DNA from: Wuchereria bancrofti | Taxonomy: Eukaryota > Nematoda > Chromadorea > Rhabditida > Onchocercidae | Length of the DNA: 64,000 nt | Assembly (NCBI GenBank): GCA_005281725.1 | Contig: SSBO01000001.1 | Coordinates: 7,052,399-7,116,398 of the forward strand | Direction: 5' to 3' | Shown: in pieces, positions 13,701 through 27,700 of the stretch | Numbering within the stretch: the stretch's first letter is position 1 | Layout of the letters: every line of letters starts with the position of its first letter | Notes under the pieces: generated by a model | Database searches by the model: none | What the model saw: only the letters and a program-made list of their open reading frames with translations | Told to the model about the DNA's origin: nothing | Position numbers and translations under genes: made by a program

Positions 13701-15263
13701 AATGTTAAAACCGACAATATCTAAGAATTAAAATAATCTATAATCTACTCTCATCAGTGATTAAATGGTTTCTTAAATACATTTATTCAAGCACTTAATT
13801 CCAGTACTTAGTTACGTAAAATATATCGAATTATATACGATAAAAGTGAAGTTGAGCAATTAAAACAAGCAATCATTCATAAGTGCAATGTATGAGAGGA
13901 GATGAAATTGTGACGATACGATTAGGAATAAAAAGGAATGCACTGAATTAAACATACATTATTTTAGAAAAATTTACTACACTATTTTCCTATATTTTTT
14001 AATTCTTTTTCATTTGTTTTTTAATTCTCTTTAATTTCTTAACAACGAAAAGTGATGCATAGAAAATTGTCGGTTAACCCATTTCTGTTCAAAACATATA
14101 TGAAATTAAGCACTAAAAAAGGTGATTAAAAAGTAAAAAAATTATAACTATTTCTGTTTCCAAATGAAATTTTTGAAATGACTGATAGATAAACCGAAGA
14201 AGTATTAGAGCAAAACATTTCGTAGAAAAATTCTCAAAAGTACTGGAGTTAGTGCTATTTTAGCATTTGTCTTACACACCGCTATTTTCTTCTATTTCAA
14301 TTCTGCATATAATTTTTCGCTTCTGAGAGAAAAATAACATAAAATATAATTCAAATATTTATAACTCAACTGAAAAAAATGAGAAAAAAAACATCGCTAT
14401 GTGAAAAAATTAAAATAAATGAAACATAAAGAGGGACACGTATCGTCAATAGAATGCAAACAACCATCATAGGATGAATGAACGAAATTGAACAAGAAAA
14501 AAAAAACGAAACTAGAGCTAAAATTTAAAATTAAAATTACAGAGTAGAAGGGAAAACAAACGTAGAATAAGAATTTCAACTATGTAATGATGGGAATGAT
14601 ATTCAATAATAAAAGCAAATGGAATAAACAAATAAAGTTAATAAGACTAAAAACAAAAAATAAAAAAAAGATGGAAAAGCAAACGAAAAACAAAAAACAA
14701 AAAAAAAAACTGAGATCGTCTGGTAACAAAAATGATGCTCTATAAATGAAATGAGTACAAAAATAACTAAAGTCAAATGATAAAAAAAAGTAATGTTTAG
14801 TATTAAGTATAGGAGAAACAAACAAATAAATAATTAAAATTAAAACGAAAAACAAATGAAAAGAAAAAAAAAAATCGTCTGACGATAAAGATTTCTTTGT
14901 ACAGAAAAATTTTATTCGTCTTAATATTATCTTAAAAGAGAATGCGAATAAAAATTCAATTAAAATTAAAAAAGCGGAAGACCTTAACCAGATTACCTAA
15001 TTAAAAAATTTAATAAAAGAAATAAAGAAATTACCACTGACAGTAACTTGTTGCAAATTCTTATCATCGGCATTATATACCAAAGGTAAATTTTCCAGTA
15101 CTGTTTGTAATGAACCCGGTATTGATAGTGTTAATACTTCAGCTTTTTTTAATCCTTCTTTTTCTTCCTCATTCACCTTCTTTTGTTCAACTCGTTGATG
15201 TTTTTGTTTTTGCTTCTCAGATGATCGTGATGCCAGTGCTTGATAAATAAACATGTAATGCAT
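7761..15263 (-). CDS. tbc-12: TBC-domain Rab GTPase-activating protein, TBC1D12/TBC1D14 family
   Basis: Predicted Rab GAP of the TBC1D12/14 type; known members act on recycling endosomes and autophagy. Fourteen exons in consistent phase: 15263-15035, 13501-13330, 12789-12569, 12117-11895, 11716-11531, 11166-10966, 10391-10285, 10114-9974, 9898-9798, 9531-9358, 9161-9022, 8842-8739, 8371-8178 and 7940-7761, about 790 residues. The N-terminal third is low-complexity, basic and serine-rich. A charged helical stretch (around [19 protein letters not shown]) matches the family. The TBC domain follows: [20 protein letters not shown], the arginine finger in [11 protein letters not shown], the glutamine finger in [11 protein letters not shown], then YLIEW and [14 protein letters not shown]. 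Both catalytic fingers are intact. The start is the first ATG of the first recognised exon; an earlier 5' exon is possible. The last exon may instead splice at GTAAGC near 7820. The symbol is given by family resemblance. Confidence 0.85.
13187..13245. repeat. (AAT)n-rich microsatellite in an intron of the Rab-GAP gene
   Basis: Imperfect AAT/AAC trinucleotide run within the intron between the second and third coding exons. Confidence 0.8.
13502..15034 (-). other. tbc-12: First intron of the Rab-GAP gene, A-rich on the + strand
   Basis: 1.5-kb intron with purine-rich + strand sequence around 14390-14880. The open frames there (Phe/Leu-rich on the minus strand) are low-complexity shadows, not exons. 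Confidence 0.7.
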
Positions 15264-17062
15264 TTCAAATTAACCTTCAGTACTTCCGATAATACATTTC
15301 AGTTCAATTTGAAATTAGTAATAGTTGATTCATGAATTATTAATCACATCATTAACAACATCACCATTCCCTTATAGCAAAGAAATTGAAATTTAATTCT
15401 TATAATAATTCATCACAATTAAAACGAGGATAACAATAGCTTGCAGAATTTACAAGTACTGTTTAGCAAGCGAGAAATTATCATTTAAATCTTTCTTTTT
15501 TTGAATTCGTAAATTTTTATTTGGTTTCTGAACAACCTTACATGTTATATTATTTAAATAACACAATGCTCTTTGATCTTTTATGTCAATTACGGTAATT
15601 CAACATTATAAGAAAACAAGCGACAAGGTTAGAAAGATGAAGCATTTATTATATGGAATGCGATAAAGAAAGTAATGAGAAATGTGCTTAGAATAAAAAC
15701 GAAGAAAGGAATAAAATCGGTAAACAAATTAAGCAGTTAGTCGAATAGATAAATTTAGTAAATAAACAAAGAACAAATGCATTTACACGCAAATCAGTAA
15801 ACAAATAAACATCAAAGCAAATAAGCTCTTAAAAAAAAGAACGAAAGATAGGAATGTATGCAGAAAAGTGCTGTAAAGTAACACTTAACTTTTCTCTAAA
15901 GCTATGCTTTTCCACCCACGCACTTCAATTAGCACGATAACAGAAGGCCGGACATCATCTTTCTGTAGTCACGATGCAAATTGTTTGTCTCGCCCTTTTG
16001 ATCTTTTATAGATAATGAAATATTGATTGTTATTTGAATACTTGAATACCCACATATGTGAATTTCAGTATTTGGTAAACCTCATTTGTACGGAAATCAA
16101 ACTAGTCATAATGTGGCATATGATAAACAATTGAGGATTTTGGAAATATGACAATTGGGAAGCGAATGCGCGATGTTATAAGAAATAAGTTCAAAAAGGT
16201 ATTATCACTTTATACTAGCTAAATTAAGTTTCATTCGATCGAATTATTATTACTCTGTTGTCTAATTAATGAACTGATGAACATCTGATATGGTGAATTT
16301 TTTTTTTCAGGAAAAATATTATATCCAATTGTATCACGGATTGCATGACACTGAACAGTGCATCACAATATTACGATTAATTTTATCATTTTTGATATAT
16401 GAATTCATACGGTATATGTTTCTACTTTATAAGTACAAATCAGTTAAACTGTTATTGTAAAAGCAATTATTGTTAGTTCTGTAAAATATGCTGCAAATTC
16501 CAAGCTTTCTATGCTATTGCGGCCATTATTTATTGCCATTACTAGTTTATCACTACTATTAAAAAGTTTCGAAAAATCAAAATTTAGCACAATTTTTGTT
16601 GATGATTGCAATTTTATCTTTTATTCTTATTCTGTTCGTTCCTTTTCTACCTTTCCTTTTTTTCCTCAAGCTTTCTACCACTTTTTTTCTCGTTTTTTTT
16701 TCACAAATTCTTTTTTTAAAAAAAAATTCCAATTGCAAGCATGTAATATTTCTTACCATTAACATTTTCTTATAACTTCCGGTTCTGTATTTCTTCTCCT
16801 ATCTTTCCCCAACATTTTTATTATTTATTGATTAGGTAAATCGATTAAACTAGTAACGCTAATAATTTAAGTGTCAATATGACATTTTCTTCTAACCGTC
16901 AAATATATCGCAAATGTAATTGCCGTATGTAATCGCAGTAAATGACCGATGAAATACTGAACAAAACAACGAGTTGTTTTAATAATTTTAGCATTAATTT
17001 ATAATTATTTTGTCAACATTACCCAATTTAGAATTTGTTCGAAACTGATCCATGTAATTTCA

Positions 17063-17670
17063 GTATCGAATACGTTGGATATTACACATCAGACTCAATC
17101 ACATCGTTTCCATATATCGAATACATTGAATATTACATGTCACATCTGACTCGATCATATCATTTCTATCATCAAATTTTTTTCTAAGAAAAGTTTGGAA
17201 AATCAATTAAATTTAATTCCTGTTGAAATGCTTATATAACTACCATCTTATTATCTTATTGTAATGATAACATCCAAAATGAGATATACAAAAAGAAGCT
17301 TAGCAAATCAAATAATTTAATTAATCTTGTTAAAAATACTTCAATCGAATCGTTTTTTTTATTTGAAATGATACGATTGAGTACTGTAATATCATGAAAG
17401 CTAGTTTTCTTGGTGAATTTTGTCAAATCTAATTAATTAGATTCATTTTGCTAGAATGGTTCAATCATATGATTTCTATTTTGATGCTGAAATAACATAA
17501 GTTTCTTTGTATGTTGTCAAAATTAATCAAATTTAATTTATTGTTACTTAGCTGCCATCTTATTATCTTATTGTTAATAAATGAAAACTTATGGTATTTT
17601 TTTCCTACACAAATGCATTGTAATTGATATATGGAATGCTTCAATCATATGGCTTCTATCTGATGCCAAA
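17063..17670 (+). repeat. Diverged dispersed/tandem repeat copies
   Basis: Related motifs recur. TATCGAATACGTTGGATATTACA near 17063 has a close copy near 17116. A CATCTTATTATCTTATTG block near 17245 recurs near 17552. A TCAATCATATG..TTCTAT block near 17461 recurs near 17641. The copies are diverged; the element type is unknown. Confidence 0.55.
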
Positions 17671-19679
17671 ATATATAAATATATCTTGCGAATGTTAAAA
17701 ATTTATCATAGCATAATGGTTGCAAATTTCTTAATTTATTGATATAATAAAATATCTATAATAAAATATCGTTTACCAAATATTTGAGATATATTTATAC
17801 AATAACATAAATACTTAACAATGCAGTAAAAACCTAATTTAAATTTCTTAATATTTATCGTTATCGTTCTCATTTATTTGCAGTAATTTTTTGTTCTTTT
17901 TCGCAAACAATTCAACTCTTATCGTTTAAATTTGTGATACTTAAATTCGGGCATTCAAATTTCTACCACAAAATTTCTATCATTTGTGTCAATTAAATTC
18001 ATTTTTAGTAAAAAACTATGTGCATTGTCTACATAATGGTTGAAAAAGCTTAGGAAATAATAGTACATTTTAACAAGATTTGTTAACATCTTTTAATTTG
18101 ATGCAATCTGACGTTTATCAACAGATTATTTCTCAATAATATCATGATAAATCATTTTCATACACTCAAATATATTTAATTGATGATGTTTTAATTAGTT
18201 TTAGATTTTAATAAAGTCTTTTCCAAAAAAATTTATTTACTGGCATGTAATTTTTCAAAAACATATATTGATTTATTTATTGAAAGTTTCAAAGAATCAG
18301 TTCTGCATCTAAATTTATCTCATTTCAATCCTAACAATATAAACTTCGTTTAGTTTAAAAAAATCTTATCTTAATCATTTCTTTTTTTTCTGGTTGCTTT
18401 TGTTGTAATAAACGAAAAGCATTAAACTTCACAAACTAAAATATCCTGTTGATGTTATTTTGTTTAAGAAAATGAAGAAAAAAAAGAACTGATTTAGTTC
18501 ATTTCCTATTTCTTATTAAATTTTTCATTATTTTTCCTTTTTTCAATTTGTTTGTTTAAGTTTTAATTATAGTTCTTTTTTTTTCTCTACTAGAAAGAGT
18601 TAAATGTGATATATGTTAATGAATTTGAGAATAATATAAATCAATGGAACCATTGCTATCATAGGCAATGTTCCCTTTTTTCTGTTTTGAGACATTAAAT
18701 TAAATGATAGAATTTAATGATAAAAGTAAATTTTTGCGGTTCATTGCATCCTTCATTGAACTAAATTTTTTTACAATTAATGATAGAAGTTTAAGGTCAC
18801 TTTAAGGCTTATATATGCATTTGTGTATGTGCTTGTGCATATATCTGTCTGTGTATGTGTCTTTATATGTATGTATGTATGTATGTATTCGTGCATGATT
18901 CTGCGCAAATGTTTCATGAATTTGAAAAGTGCCAATCTCTACCTCCTGTAATTTCCGTTTGACTATCATTATGATATCATGGAATAAGATTATGATTTTT
19001 TTAACATGTTTTCCAGTAATGTTAAAATTTTGTTAGGAAAGAAAAAAATATGAATATATATATATATAATTTTTAAACCAATTCAAAAATTTTCAAAAAA
19101 TTTAGAATTAGAAATTTATAAATTTTTAAATAAATTAAGAAAAAATATAAGTAGAATATTTCACTAAATATATTGTAATAATACTATTACAGTTTTGTTA
19201 TTTATGATAAATGATACAGAAGTAATGAAGCTAGCAATACTAGTTTATTCTGAAAAAAGTGCAAAAATAATTGAAGGAGAAAAAGCGAGAGAAAGAGAGA
19301 AATGAATTGTTCAGGATGCAAAATATAGGGTAGTGTTGAAATTTTGTGATTTTGAAAAAATGCCTGTGGATGATAATAATTGATGATGATAATGACGATG
19401 AAGATGATAACTGACGATTGATGATAATGACACATACTTCATTACCTGTCACATGACAATTTATGTTATATGCATTTAGATTTAGAAATTTATAAGTTAA
19501 AACTTGAATCAATTCTTTAAAAATAATTGAATTACATAAATAAGAAATTCATCCTAAATTGCAACAAAAAAAATAAATAAATAGAAAGAAAATTAATGTT
19601 TTGTTTATAATGCTATCAAAAAATGCAAGCAGTAAAAGATTTTCCAAAAATATTTTCTTAAAAATTTTAAACATAAAAT

Positions 19680-20120
19680 GAAAGGGGATAGAGAGAGAGG
19701 AAAAGGGTGAGAGGAAGAGAAAGAAAAAGAAAGAAAAGAAAAAAAGGTGTCGAAGTAATAAAATTTATTCCATAAATTTTAAACTTATATATTTTGGTGT
19801 GGTCGACTAGAAATTTTGCAAATGGATGATCGATTAGTGTTAAAATTTTCGGTGCTAACTATATCTTTCAAAGAGAAGCGGTAAAAAAAGGAGAGAAAAG
19901 GAGAAAAAACTAAATCACTTCCTTTCCTCTTTTCACTTTTTTTTTTATTTTCAAAATTGCTAAACGTATGTAAAAAAAAGAAAAAATAAAAAAGAAAAAG
20001 TAAAAAAAGAATGAGGAAGAGGAAGAGAAGTATATGAGAAAAAAAAGTTAAAAAAAGAAAAAGGGGAAAGAAAGAAGTAGAATGAAGAGAAAAAGGAATA
20101 GAAGGAGGAGAAGGAGTAGG
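19680..20120 (+). repeat. Purine-rich low-complexity tract
   Basis: Stretches of GA/AAG-type purine repeats on the + strand (19680-19750 and 19870-20120), interrupted by short pyrimidine blocks. No coding sense was seen. Confidence 0.7.
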
Positions 20121-20614
20121 AAGATGAAGTAAAGGTGAATCATTTAATGGATGAATCTAATTGGATAGATAGATAAATATGTTGTAACACTCATTTCAGG
20201 TTACATACTCTTTCACGTTTTCAGCGCTTAATCATTCCATTCTTTAAGTTATGCTATTTGTCAATGGATTTGACATTTTTTCCTTTCTTTTTTTTTTTTG
20301 TTAAATACTTCCAAAATTTATTCCGTATGTTTATTTGGTGCAGTTAACGGAATATTCCTGTGGTCTGTGCATATGTTCGTTACGTATGTGTGTGCCTGTT
20401 CTTAGACAAGAACAAGATTTCTCGTCACTATTCTCTCTAAAAATTTTTAAACGAATTACAACTTTTCATTTGAGAAATTTCGTTTTCAATTATTTGTTTA
20501 CTAATTAGAATGTAACAATTTTCTTTACTTCGAATTAGTCATAGTATTCTTTCAAATGTAATTCCTAATAATTATATGATAATTTATTTATCTTTTATAG
20601 TACACATATTTATT

Positions 20615-20840
20615 ACTATAATAATAATAATAGTAATAAATAACAATAATATAATAATAACATAATAATATAATAATAATAATATTATAATAATATAATA
20701 ATATTATAACAATGATATAATAGTAACAATATAATAATAATAATATAATGATAATAATATAATAATAATGTAATAATAATAAAAATATAATAACAATATA
20801 ATACTAATATTAATCAATAATATCATATTATTATTGCCAT
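20615..20840. repeat. (AAT)n-type microsatellite
   Basis: About 225 bp of imperfect AAT/ATA/ACA trinucleotide repeats about 0.9 kb upstream of the SMP/C2/C1 gene. Confidence 0.85.
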
Positions 20841-21690
20841 TATTATTACTATCATTGTTGATAAGGTATATGTTTTATTATATGTTTATATGTATATGCG
20901 CATGCTTAAAATATTTAAAGATTTTTGAATATGTTTTCTAGGAATATTAAAATAAAACTTGAAATATGGAAAAAGCTATGCTAGTTTAATAAGTATTTTT
21001 CGTGTACTTGGAGAGGATTTAAATTTCGTAATCGATATATATATATATGTGCATAAAAAAGATGGACTTTATTATTAGATTAACGAGAATCTTTATTGCA
21101 CATAAGGAGGATTTAAATTTATTGACATTGTAAAATGTTTAAAGTAAAGTTTTAATAAATGATTTAGAAAGCATATTTACTCATAGTGATCATTATGCCA
21201 GGTTTTGATCGTAAAGTTTGTTGAAACAATGAGCAATGTGCAATATTCTGATAAAATTAACTAAATGTGAAAACTATAAGTTATTCATCAGGTAATTAAA
21301 ATAATACAATCTTTCATTGCTTCCGTTTATTGTTACTATTTTGTTGCTGTCTTTATGATTTGTCACTATTATTGCTTAATTAATTAATCAATACATACTC
21401 CAAGCCATTGAGCAATTTTTATAATTTGCAAAATTTACAATGAATGAAAACAGGAAGAACCAATCGTAAATTGATGTATAAAAAAAAGCGATGCGCATTA
21501 TGACTAATATAATTGTTAAATTTTATTAGTATTATCTCTAAAGTTGGAGCAATAATGACGGCAGTCGTAATAATAGTAATCGTAATCATAATAATAGCAG
21601 TAGTAGTGATGGAAGAATAAATTTTAGTTTAAAAATATATTTGGTACTCGGACATATATTCATACTTATTATCAATAAGTGAATTGTTTC

Positions 21691-21692
21691 AG
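21691..21692 (+). promoter_or_regulatory. Probable trans-splice (or 5' UTR) acceptor upstream of the SMP/C2/C1 gene
   Basis: GAATTGTTTCAG lies 45 bp before the chosen ATG, with no in-frame ATG between. It fits a nematode spliced-leader acceptor. Whether it is used is inferred. Confidence 0.4.
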
Positions 21693-21737
21693 GAGGATTA
21701 ATTGAAGTGAAATTTCAAAAAATAGAAAAAAAGAATC

Positions 21738-24700
21738 ATGGATGGATTAACATGGTTAATTATGTCTTGGCTTATCGTGGGCATATTGTGCTATTTCATG
21801 CTTGCTAAAGTAGGTACACCTCAGACGACAGTAACTACTGGGATAAATGATGCTTCTATCAAGTCCTGTGCTGCTTCCAGGTGCGAAAAATCAGCAACGA
21901 GATTACTGTTATTATTAATATTATTTTTATTTGAAATACATTTATGATAGTAATTCTCATACTTGATTTAGAGCAAAAATAATACTTGATTAAATATTAC
22001 TTGTTTACATTTTAGGTGCTGATTACCGATCTATCCATCATGCCATATTTATTATCACTTGATATTACTTGATAGTAAAACAATAATAATTAAATGAGTT
22101 GAGTTTTGGGCATAACTGAATTATAAATTTTACAATTTGCTTCAAAATTGCAGCATATGGATTAATGATGAATATTCAACAGATTGGTTAAATGATACTA
22201 TCGGATGGTTATTTAATAATATGCACCGTGTACCGGACACATTGCAAGCTTGGATAATAGCTATGAATGAAGCTGCTAAAAAAATTTCTATACCTGTAAT
22301 AAATAAGTTTGATTCTTCTTTTCTTTTAATTATTACACTTCGATCAGTATTGTCACCTCCTACTATTATGACAATATACCAATCTTAAATATTATTTGTA
22401 TAAACTAGCAATAGTCAACAAAACATAGTATTTGTAATTATTAGTTAAAGCAAATATGTGATTTATAATTTCAGGGAAAATTTGAAGTATTATTCGAAGG
22501 TTTCAGTGATAATAGGAATGTTACAAAAGCGCCACGTGTCACTGATATTCGCTTACAACAGTCACCGAATGATCATCTTGTAAGTTCAATCAGTAACTGT
22601 ATATAATTAGTTATTTATTATTCCTGTTTATCACATATAATTTATCTTACAGATTATGAAAGGTAAAATTAGTATACCGGAAGTAAACCTCAAACTGATG
22701 AGTTCGCAACGAACGGGCGATCGATTATTAGTTACCAATTTTGATGCAAAGGTTATCGACTTGCACGGCGAGGTTGCTGCTAAAATTTTCCACTTTATTC
22801 TTAAAAAAAAGTAAATTAAATGAATAAATAAATAAACTTTGTGGTATTCAAACATGTCTTAACATTGTATATTTCTAAAATTCATTTCAGATAGAATTAC
22901 GCTTGGCATGCATCGCGAATCAAATTTACATGATGGCATGCTTTTGTGGAAGACCTGAATTAGACATAGAACTGGTAAATAGGGATCCTGCACCGGTACT
23001 TCCATATATTTTTACAGTATTCAAGAATAACTATATGTGTTTTTTGTATTCAGTATATTTTGTTTACCTGATATTACAGACCGGAACAGTTTCGAATACG
23101 ATGGTGGATGAAATGATCCGTAAATGTCTTCTTTCCGCTGTCACTAATGTATCATTAACGGAACCCGGCGGACAGTGCGGTAGAACGGCAACCAGTACTA
23201 TACCACCTAATGTATTCCCAATAATTCCGCGTGCTATGACAACAAATATTGATGGGTCAGAGACGATTGACAGAACCGATAATTTGGCTACAGTACCAAC
23301 ACATGAAATGATGAAACGAATTAATCAATCCACATTGGTATATGTTTAAATAGTTCAATCGATATGAAATATTGCACAAGATGTAGTCCCAAATATAATC
23401 AATATTATATAATGTAATCATCTTAAACGTAATCCTGAATATAATCACTATAAATTATGAAATATAAATTATGGAAAATTTGGGACGTAATTCCAAATTT
23501 AGTAACTTGTTAGAAGAACGAAACTATTATTTTCTCTAATTATTTGTTTAACTACTATATCCTCAAATTTTCTAGAAATTAAAAGACAAAAAAAAGAATA
23601 CAGATTTTAAATACTCCGACCTATCTTCACATAGGCGATAAATCACTGCTACACAATTTAAGTAAGTACAAAAAACAAAAAACTTTTGCAGTGTCAAATT
23701 TTTTTTTTTTCTTTTCCGTCAATGTAATATTTTGTAATTTTGAATTAACTTTTACCATATTTCTTCAATTACCGTTAACAAATCATACGACTAAACCACA
23801 AGCAATATCAAATAAAATGCGTGTCAAAGTTATTCGAGCACAACGACTCGGCGGTGATCGCAGTAGGTTTTTTTCATTTATTTACATTGAGGAAAAAACT
23901 GAATTTATTCTAATTCGATTATTTATTCCTATTTTAGATAGAATTTAACCTATTACAAACAAAATAACTGATATTTCAAGAAAAAAAAACGCTTAAAAGT
24001 GTACATATAAATCAGTCAGTAAAGTTATTTAATTTTTTAAGTTAGCAAAAAAGTTTCCGAGGAAAAAATTACTCGTTTTTATCCAAGTAATATTTTTATA
24101 TTTTTTCGCTGTATAATTTTAACTTTTCCTTTTCTTAGCATTTTGCCAAAAAAAAGCGATTTTTCATGATTGAAAAAAAAGTGAATTTATTTCCATAATA
24201 TGAAAATAATTAATAGGATAATTTTTTTTAAGCAATAAATCAACCATATGTTGTGTTGGAAATGGATGAGCCAGCGCAAAAATTTCAAACAAAATATGGA
24301 CTTAATATTAACCCATATTGGGAAGAATCATTCGATTTGTATGAGTTACACTTTGTTATCATCTCAATCAACCTTTTTGCTTTTCTAGAAAAGATCTAGA
24401 AATGATGAAATATGTTTGAATCGCAAATTTGAAAAGTATTTGAACGATACCACTTTCTATCTAATCAATCAAAGTATTTGTTTTTCTCTTTAATTTCATC
24501 TATGCAAAAATATTCGATCTAAATTTAAATAATCGAAAAAAAGAGGAAAACCAATATTTTGCAGTGATTTGACACCAGCATCCGAGGAGATTCTATTTGA
24601 AATATACGAAGGTAGTAGCGATGCTTCTTTTAATGTTCCAACTGAATATATTGGATATTCTGGACGAAAGGAGCATGAAGATCATCGATTCTTAGGGCTT

Positions 24701-27700
24701 GCAATTGTTAGCTTGGATGAAGTGCGACATTCTAGCACTAATATTTTGCATACATTAAAACTGCAAGGGCGACCGTATAGAAATGACATGATTACGGGTA
24801 ATTTAACCGTACAGGTAAAATTAATTATCGAATACTTTGTGTTAATTAAAACAAATAATTGTATATAAATATTAAATTGGTTTATTAATCAATTATTTTT
24901 GCTATCATGCATTACTGTTGTTCTTTCATTAATTATCATATAATTTAACTCACTTTGTTAAAACAATATTTTTCATTACAGTTCGACTTCTACTGTGATC
25001 CAGCGGGAAATTCGATAGGTAAGAATTTGGATCAAACTGTCGTTCGAAATAGTGCTAATCAATTTCGTGAAATAGTAAGCAGCAGTACAACAAGACCAAT
25101 ATATGATCCACGCGGTGATTTTTTGTAATTATATATGCTTCCATTTTTTTAAAATTTCTTTCCTAAAGAAATTTATTTTCTTATTAATATTTATTGTAAG
25201 AATCATTAAGATAATTAAATCATTAAAAATGACAATTATTATGATAGTTAAAGCATTGCGGGTAATATACATTATGATAATCACTGTTTTTGGATAATAT
25301 TTGCCAAATTTAGGTAATATTTTTGTTGATTAATAAAATTTTCTGGAATGAATCAAAAAATGAAGTAAGAAACTTGACGAAGTATTTTAATTTAACAGAT
25401 AGTTTTGGAGCATATGATAATCACGATATGACAACAACGAATACAACAACTGTCACCATGAGAAATGTCTCACAGGTAACAGTGCAACATCTTACTGTTC
25501 AAATAATTAAAAAAATATAAGTATCAATCTAGAAAAGATGTTTGAATAATAAGTATTCCATTATTTATCATTATTTTCTGAAGTTCGAGAATTTACAACA
25601 TTTAAACTAATTAATATTTATATCATTTAAATTTAATCAATTTACAATATTTAAACTTATTCAAATAATCGAATAAAATGCGGCTGATGTTCTGGAAGGG
25701 ATAATTAAAGTGAACAGAGAGAGTTGAGAGAAAAGATTAAATAATTAAGTTTTTTTTAAAGCAATCATTAAACGACAAGACTCAACCTCTAGTGTCAGGA
25801 ATTACGACGGTACAACAAACATCAACAACACCTATGGTGTGTTTACAACACCAATAAAAACAATTTCCAGAAGAAAATTCAACAAGTTTCGCTAAAATAA
25901 GTACATGTAACATAATGTTGAAGTTTATTTCGCAGTGTATATAAGCTAAAGGAATTGAAAATTCGAACTTTTAGATTAAGAAATCGAAAAGTTTAATATG
26001 AGATAAAGTAGATGATTTCGAAAGTTTCCAGGACGTAACGTTTTTCCCTCTATGTCGAAAAAATTCTTAAAAGGACAAAATGATAAAAGATGAATCACTT
26101 CATCACTCGTTCATTATATTATTTGTGGGATTACTCAACCTTCTGGATTTTCCCATAGCTTTTTTCTGTAGACTTATGATTCATCGTATGAGCAGCGAAT
26201 CGGTACTAGTGATATGCAGCAACAACAACAACACTCATACGATATCACGGTTCAACAACAATCATCCGGATTGAACGAACGGCAAGATTATCAACAGGTA
26301 AGACTGTCAACAGGTATCATTTGATGCTTCATACTTTCAACTATAGCATATAATTTTGTTTCACCAGAATTTTGGAAAAAATTTCCAGGTTAGTAATGCA
26401 ACAACCGTTAGAATACAGCAACATGTGATACCTGGTAGTAGCAGTACAGGAACTACTACTTCTGGCATTCAACACTTTATCACTGGAACTAAAGATCATC
26501 ATATTATTAACACCGATAACTATCCTTATCATAGGTAAACATTTTGAACTAGTAATTCAGTAGTGATAATCAAGATCGCAAAATTGAAAAGACTCTTGTA
26601 TAGACCAATTCCAAGCTATCACATTCAAATAAAGCATTTAATTAATGAACACTTTTGCAGATATGATGAACGAGGAGCAGAAGCACTGATAAAGACTGAA
26701 GCAGAAGAAATGCCTCAAACTAAAGAAATTAATGAAATGAGACAATCTAGAGGTAACCGTGTATAAATTATTTATTATTACCGTTATTATTAATTATTAT
26801 TTTTAGCTGTTAGATAGTACTTACTAAGCATTAGTTATTAATTTTTAATTACTGGTTATTTATTATTATTATTGTTATTACTATTACTACTATTATTATT
26901 GCTACTAATTATTATTAGATTAATTATTATAAATTGTTGTTAAATACTATCGACTGCTACAGATGGACAAAATTCTGAGATCTCTTTGTTATCACTTTGT
27001 TTTATAATAAATAGTGCAGTTCTAATTTATTATTGTACTAATGGAGAAAATACTTGCGTTATAAAATACGTGTTTGTAATTCTGTTATAATAGCTGTAAT
27101 TAGTATTAATAAAAAGCATAGTAATGATTAGCATAATAATGGTCATTAGCGTTAATAAATTTTATTAATAAATTTTTAGAATTGACTTGATGAGATAGTC
27201 TTTTTTCAATAAGAAATGATAAAACTTTTCGATCAAATAATTGGTATTCGAAATAAATTGGTATTAAAATTTATTATTAAAGAATTTCTAGTATTGTCTT
27301 AAAATGTTCAGGTCAGGTAAAAATGCGTAGTGAAGAGAAGACAACTCGAAAACGTGATCGTTCATTCTTTAGCGAATTACGTGAGCGTTTAAGTGGCCGT
27401 CGACGTTCTAAACGACGCGCTAAAAGTTGTGAACCTGGAGGCGGTGATATGGAAGAAACTGTATCATTACCACCATCTCGAGATATATCAAGGACACGAT
27501 TTTCAGGTAAATATTCATGAAAAATTAATTTCGGTAACGGTTTTAAGAAATATATCGTGATATTACTTTTTCCTTATTAAATATTTATCACTTTAAAATT
27601 CGGCATAATTTTAATAAACTATGACACAAACCTGTAATAAGCTTGAAATGTTTCAAATAATTCCAAATGAGTTGTAGAAAAGTCAGGCAGTCGACATGAT

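Larger units (their letters stand above)
15264..21690. other. Long intergenic region with low-complexity and diverged repeats
   Basis: No exon with conserved protein content was found over 6.4 kb. Contents: T-rich sequence around 16500-16800, related diverged repeats at about 17060-17670, a GTAT tetranucleotide run near 18866-18890, a purine-rich tract at 19680-20120 and a long (AAT)n-like tract at 20615-20840. The region presumably holds the 5' control sequences of the divergent Rab-GAP (-) and SMP/C2/C1 (+) genes. Confidence 0.6.

Noticed and set aside
14397..14855. Phe/Leu-rich minus-strand open frames
   Set aside because: Low-complexity A-rich intron sequence of the Rab-GAP gene with no splice support or family match.
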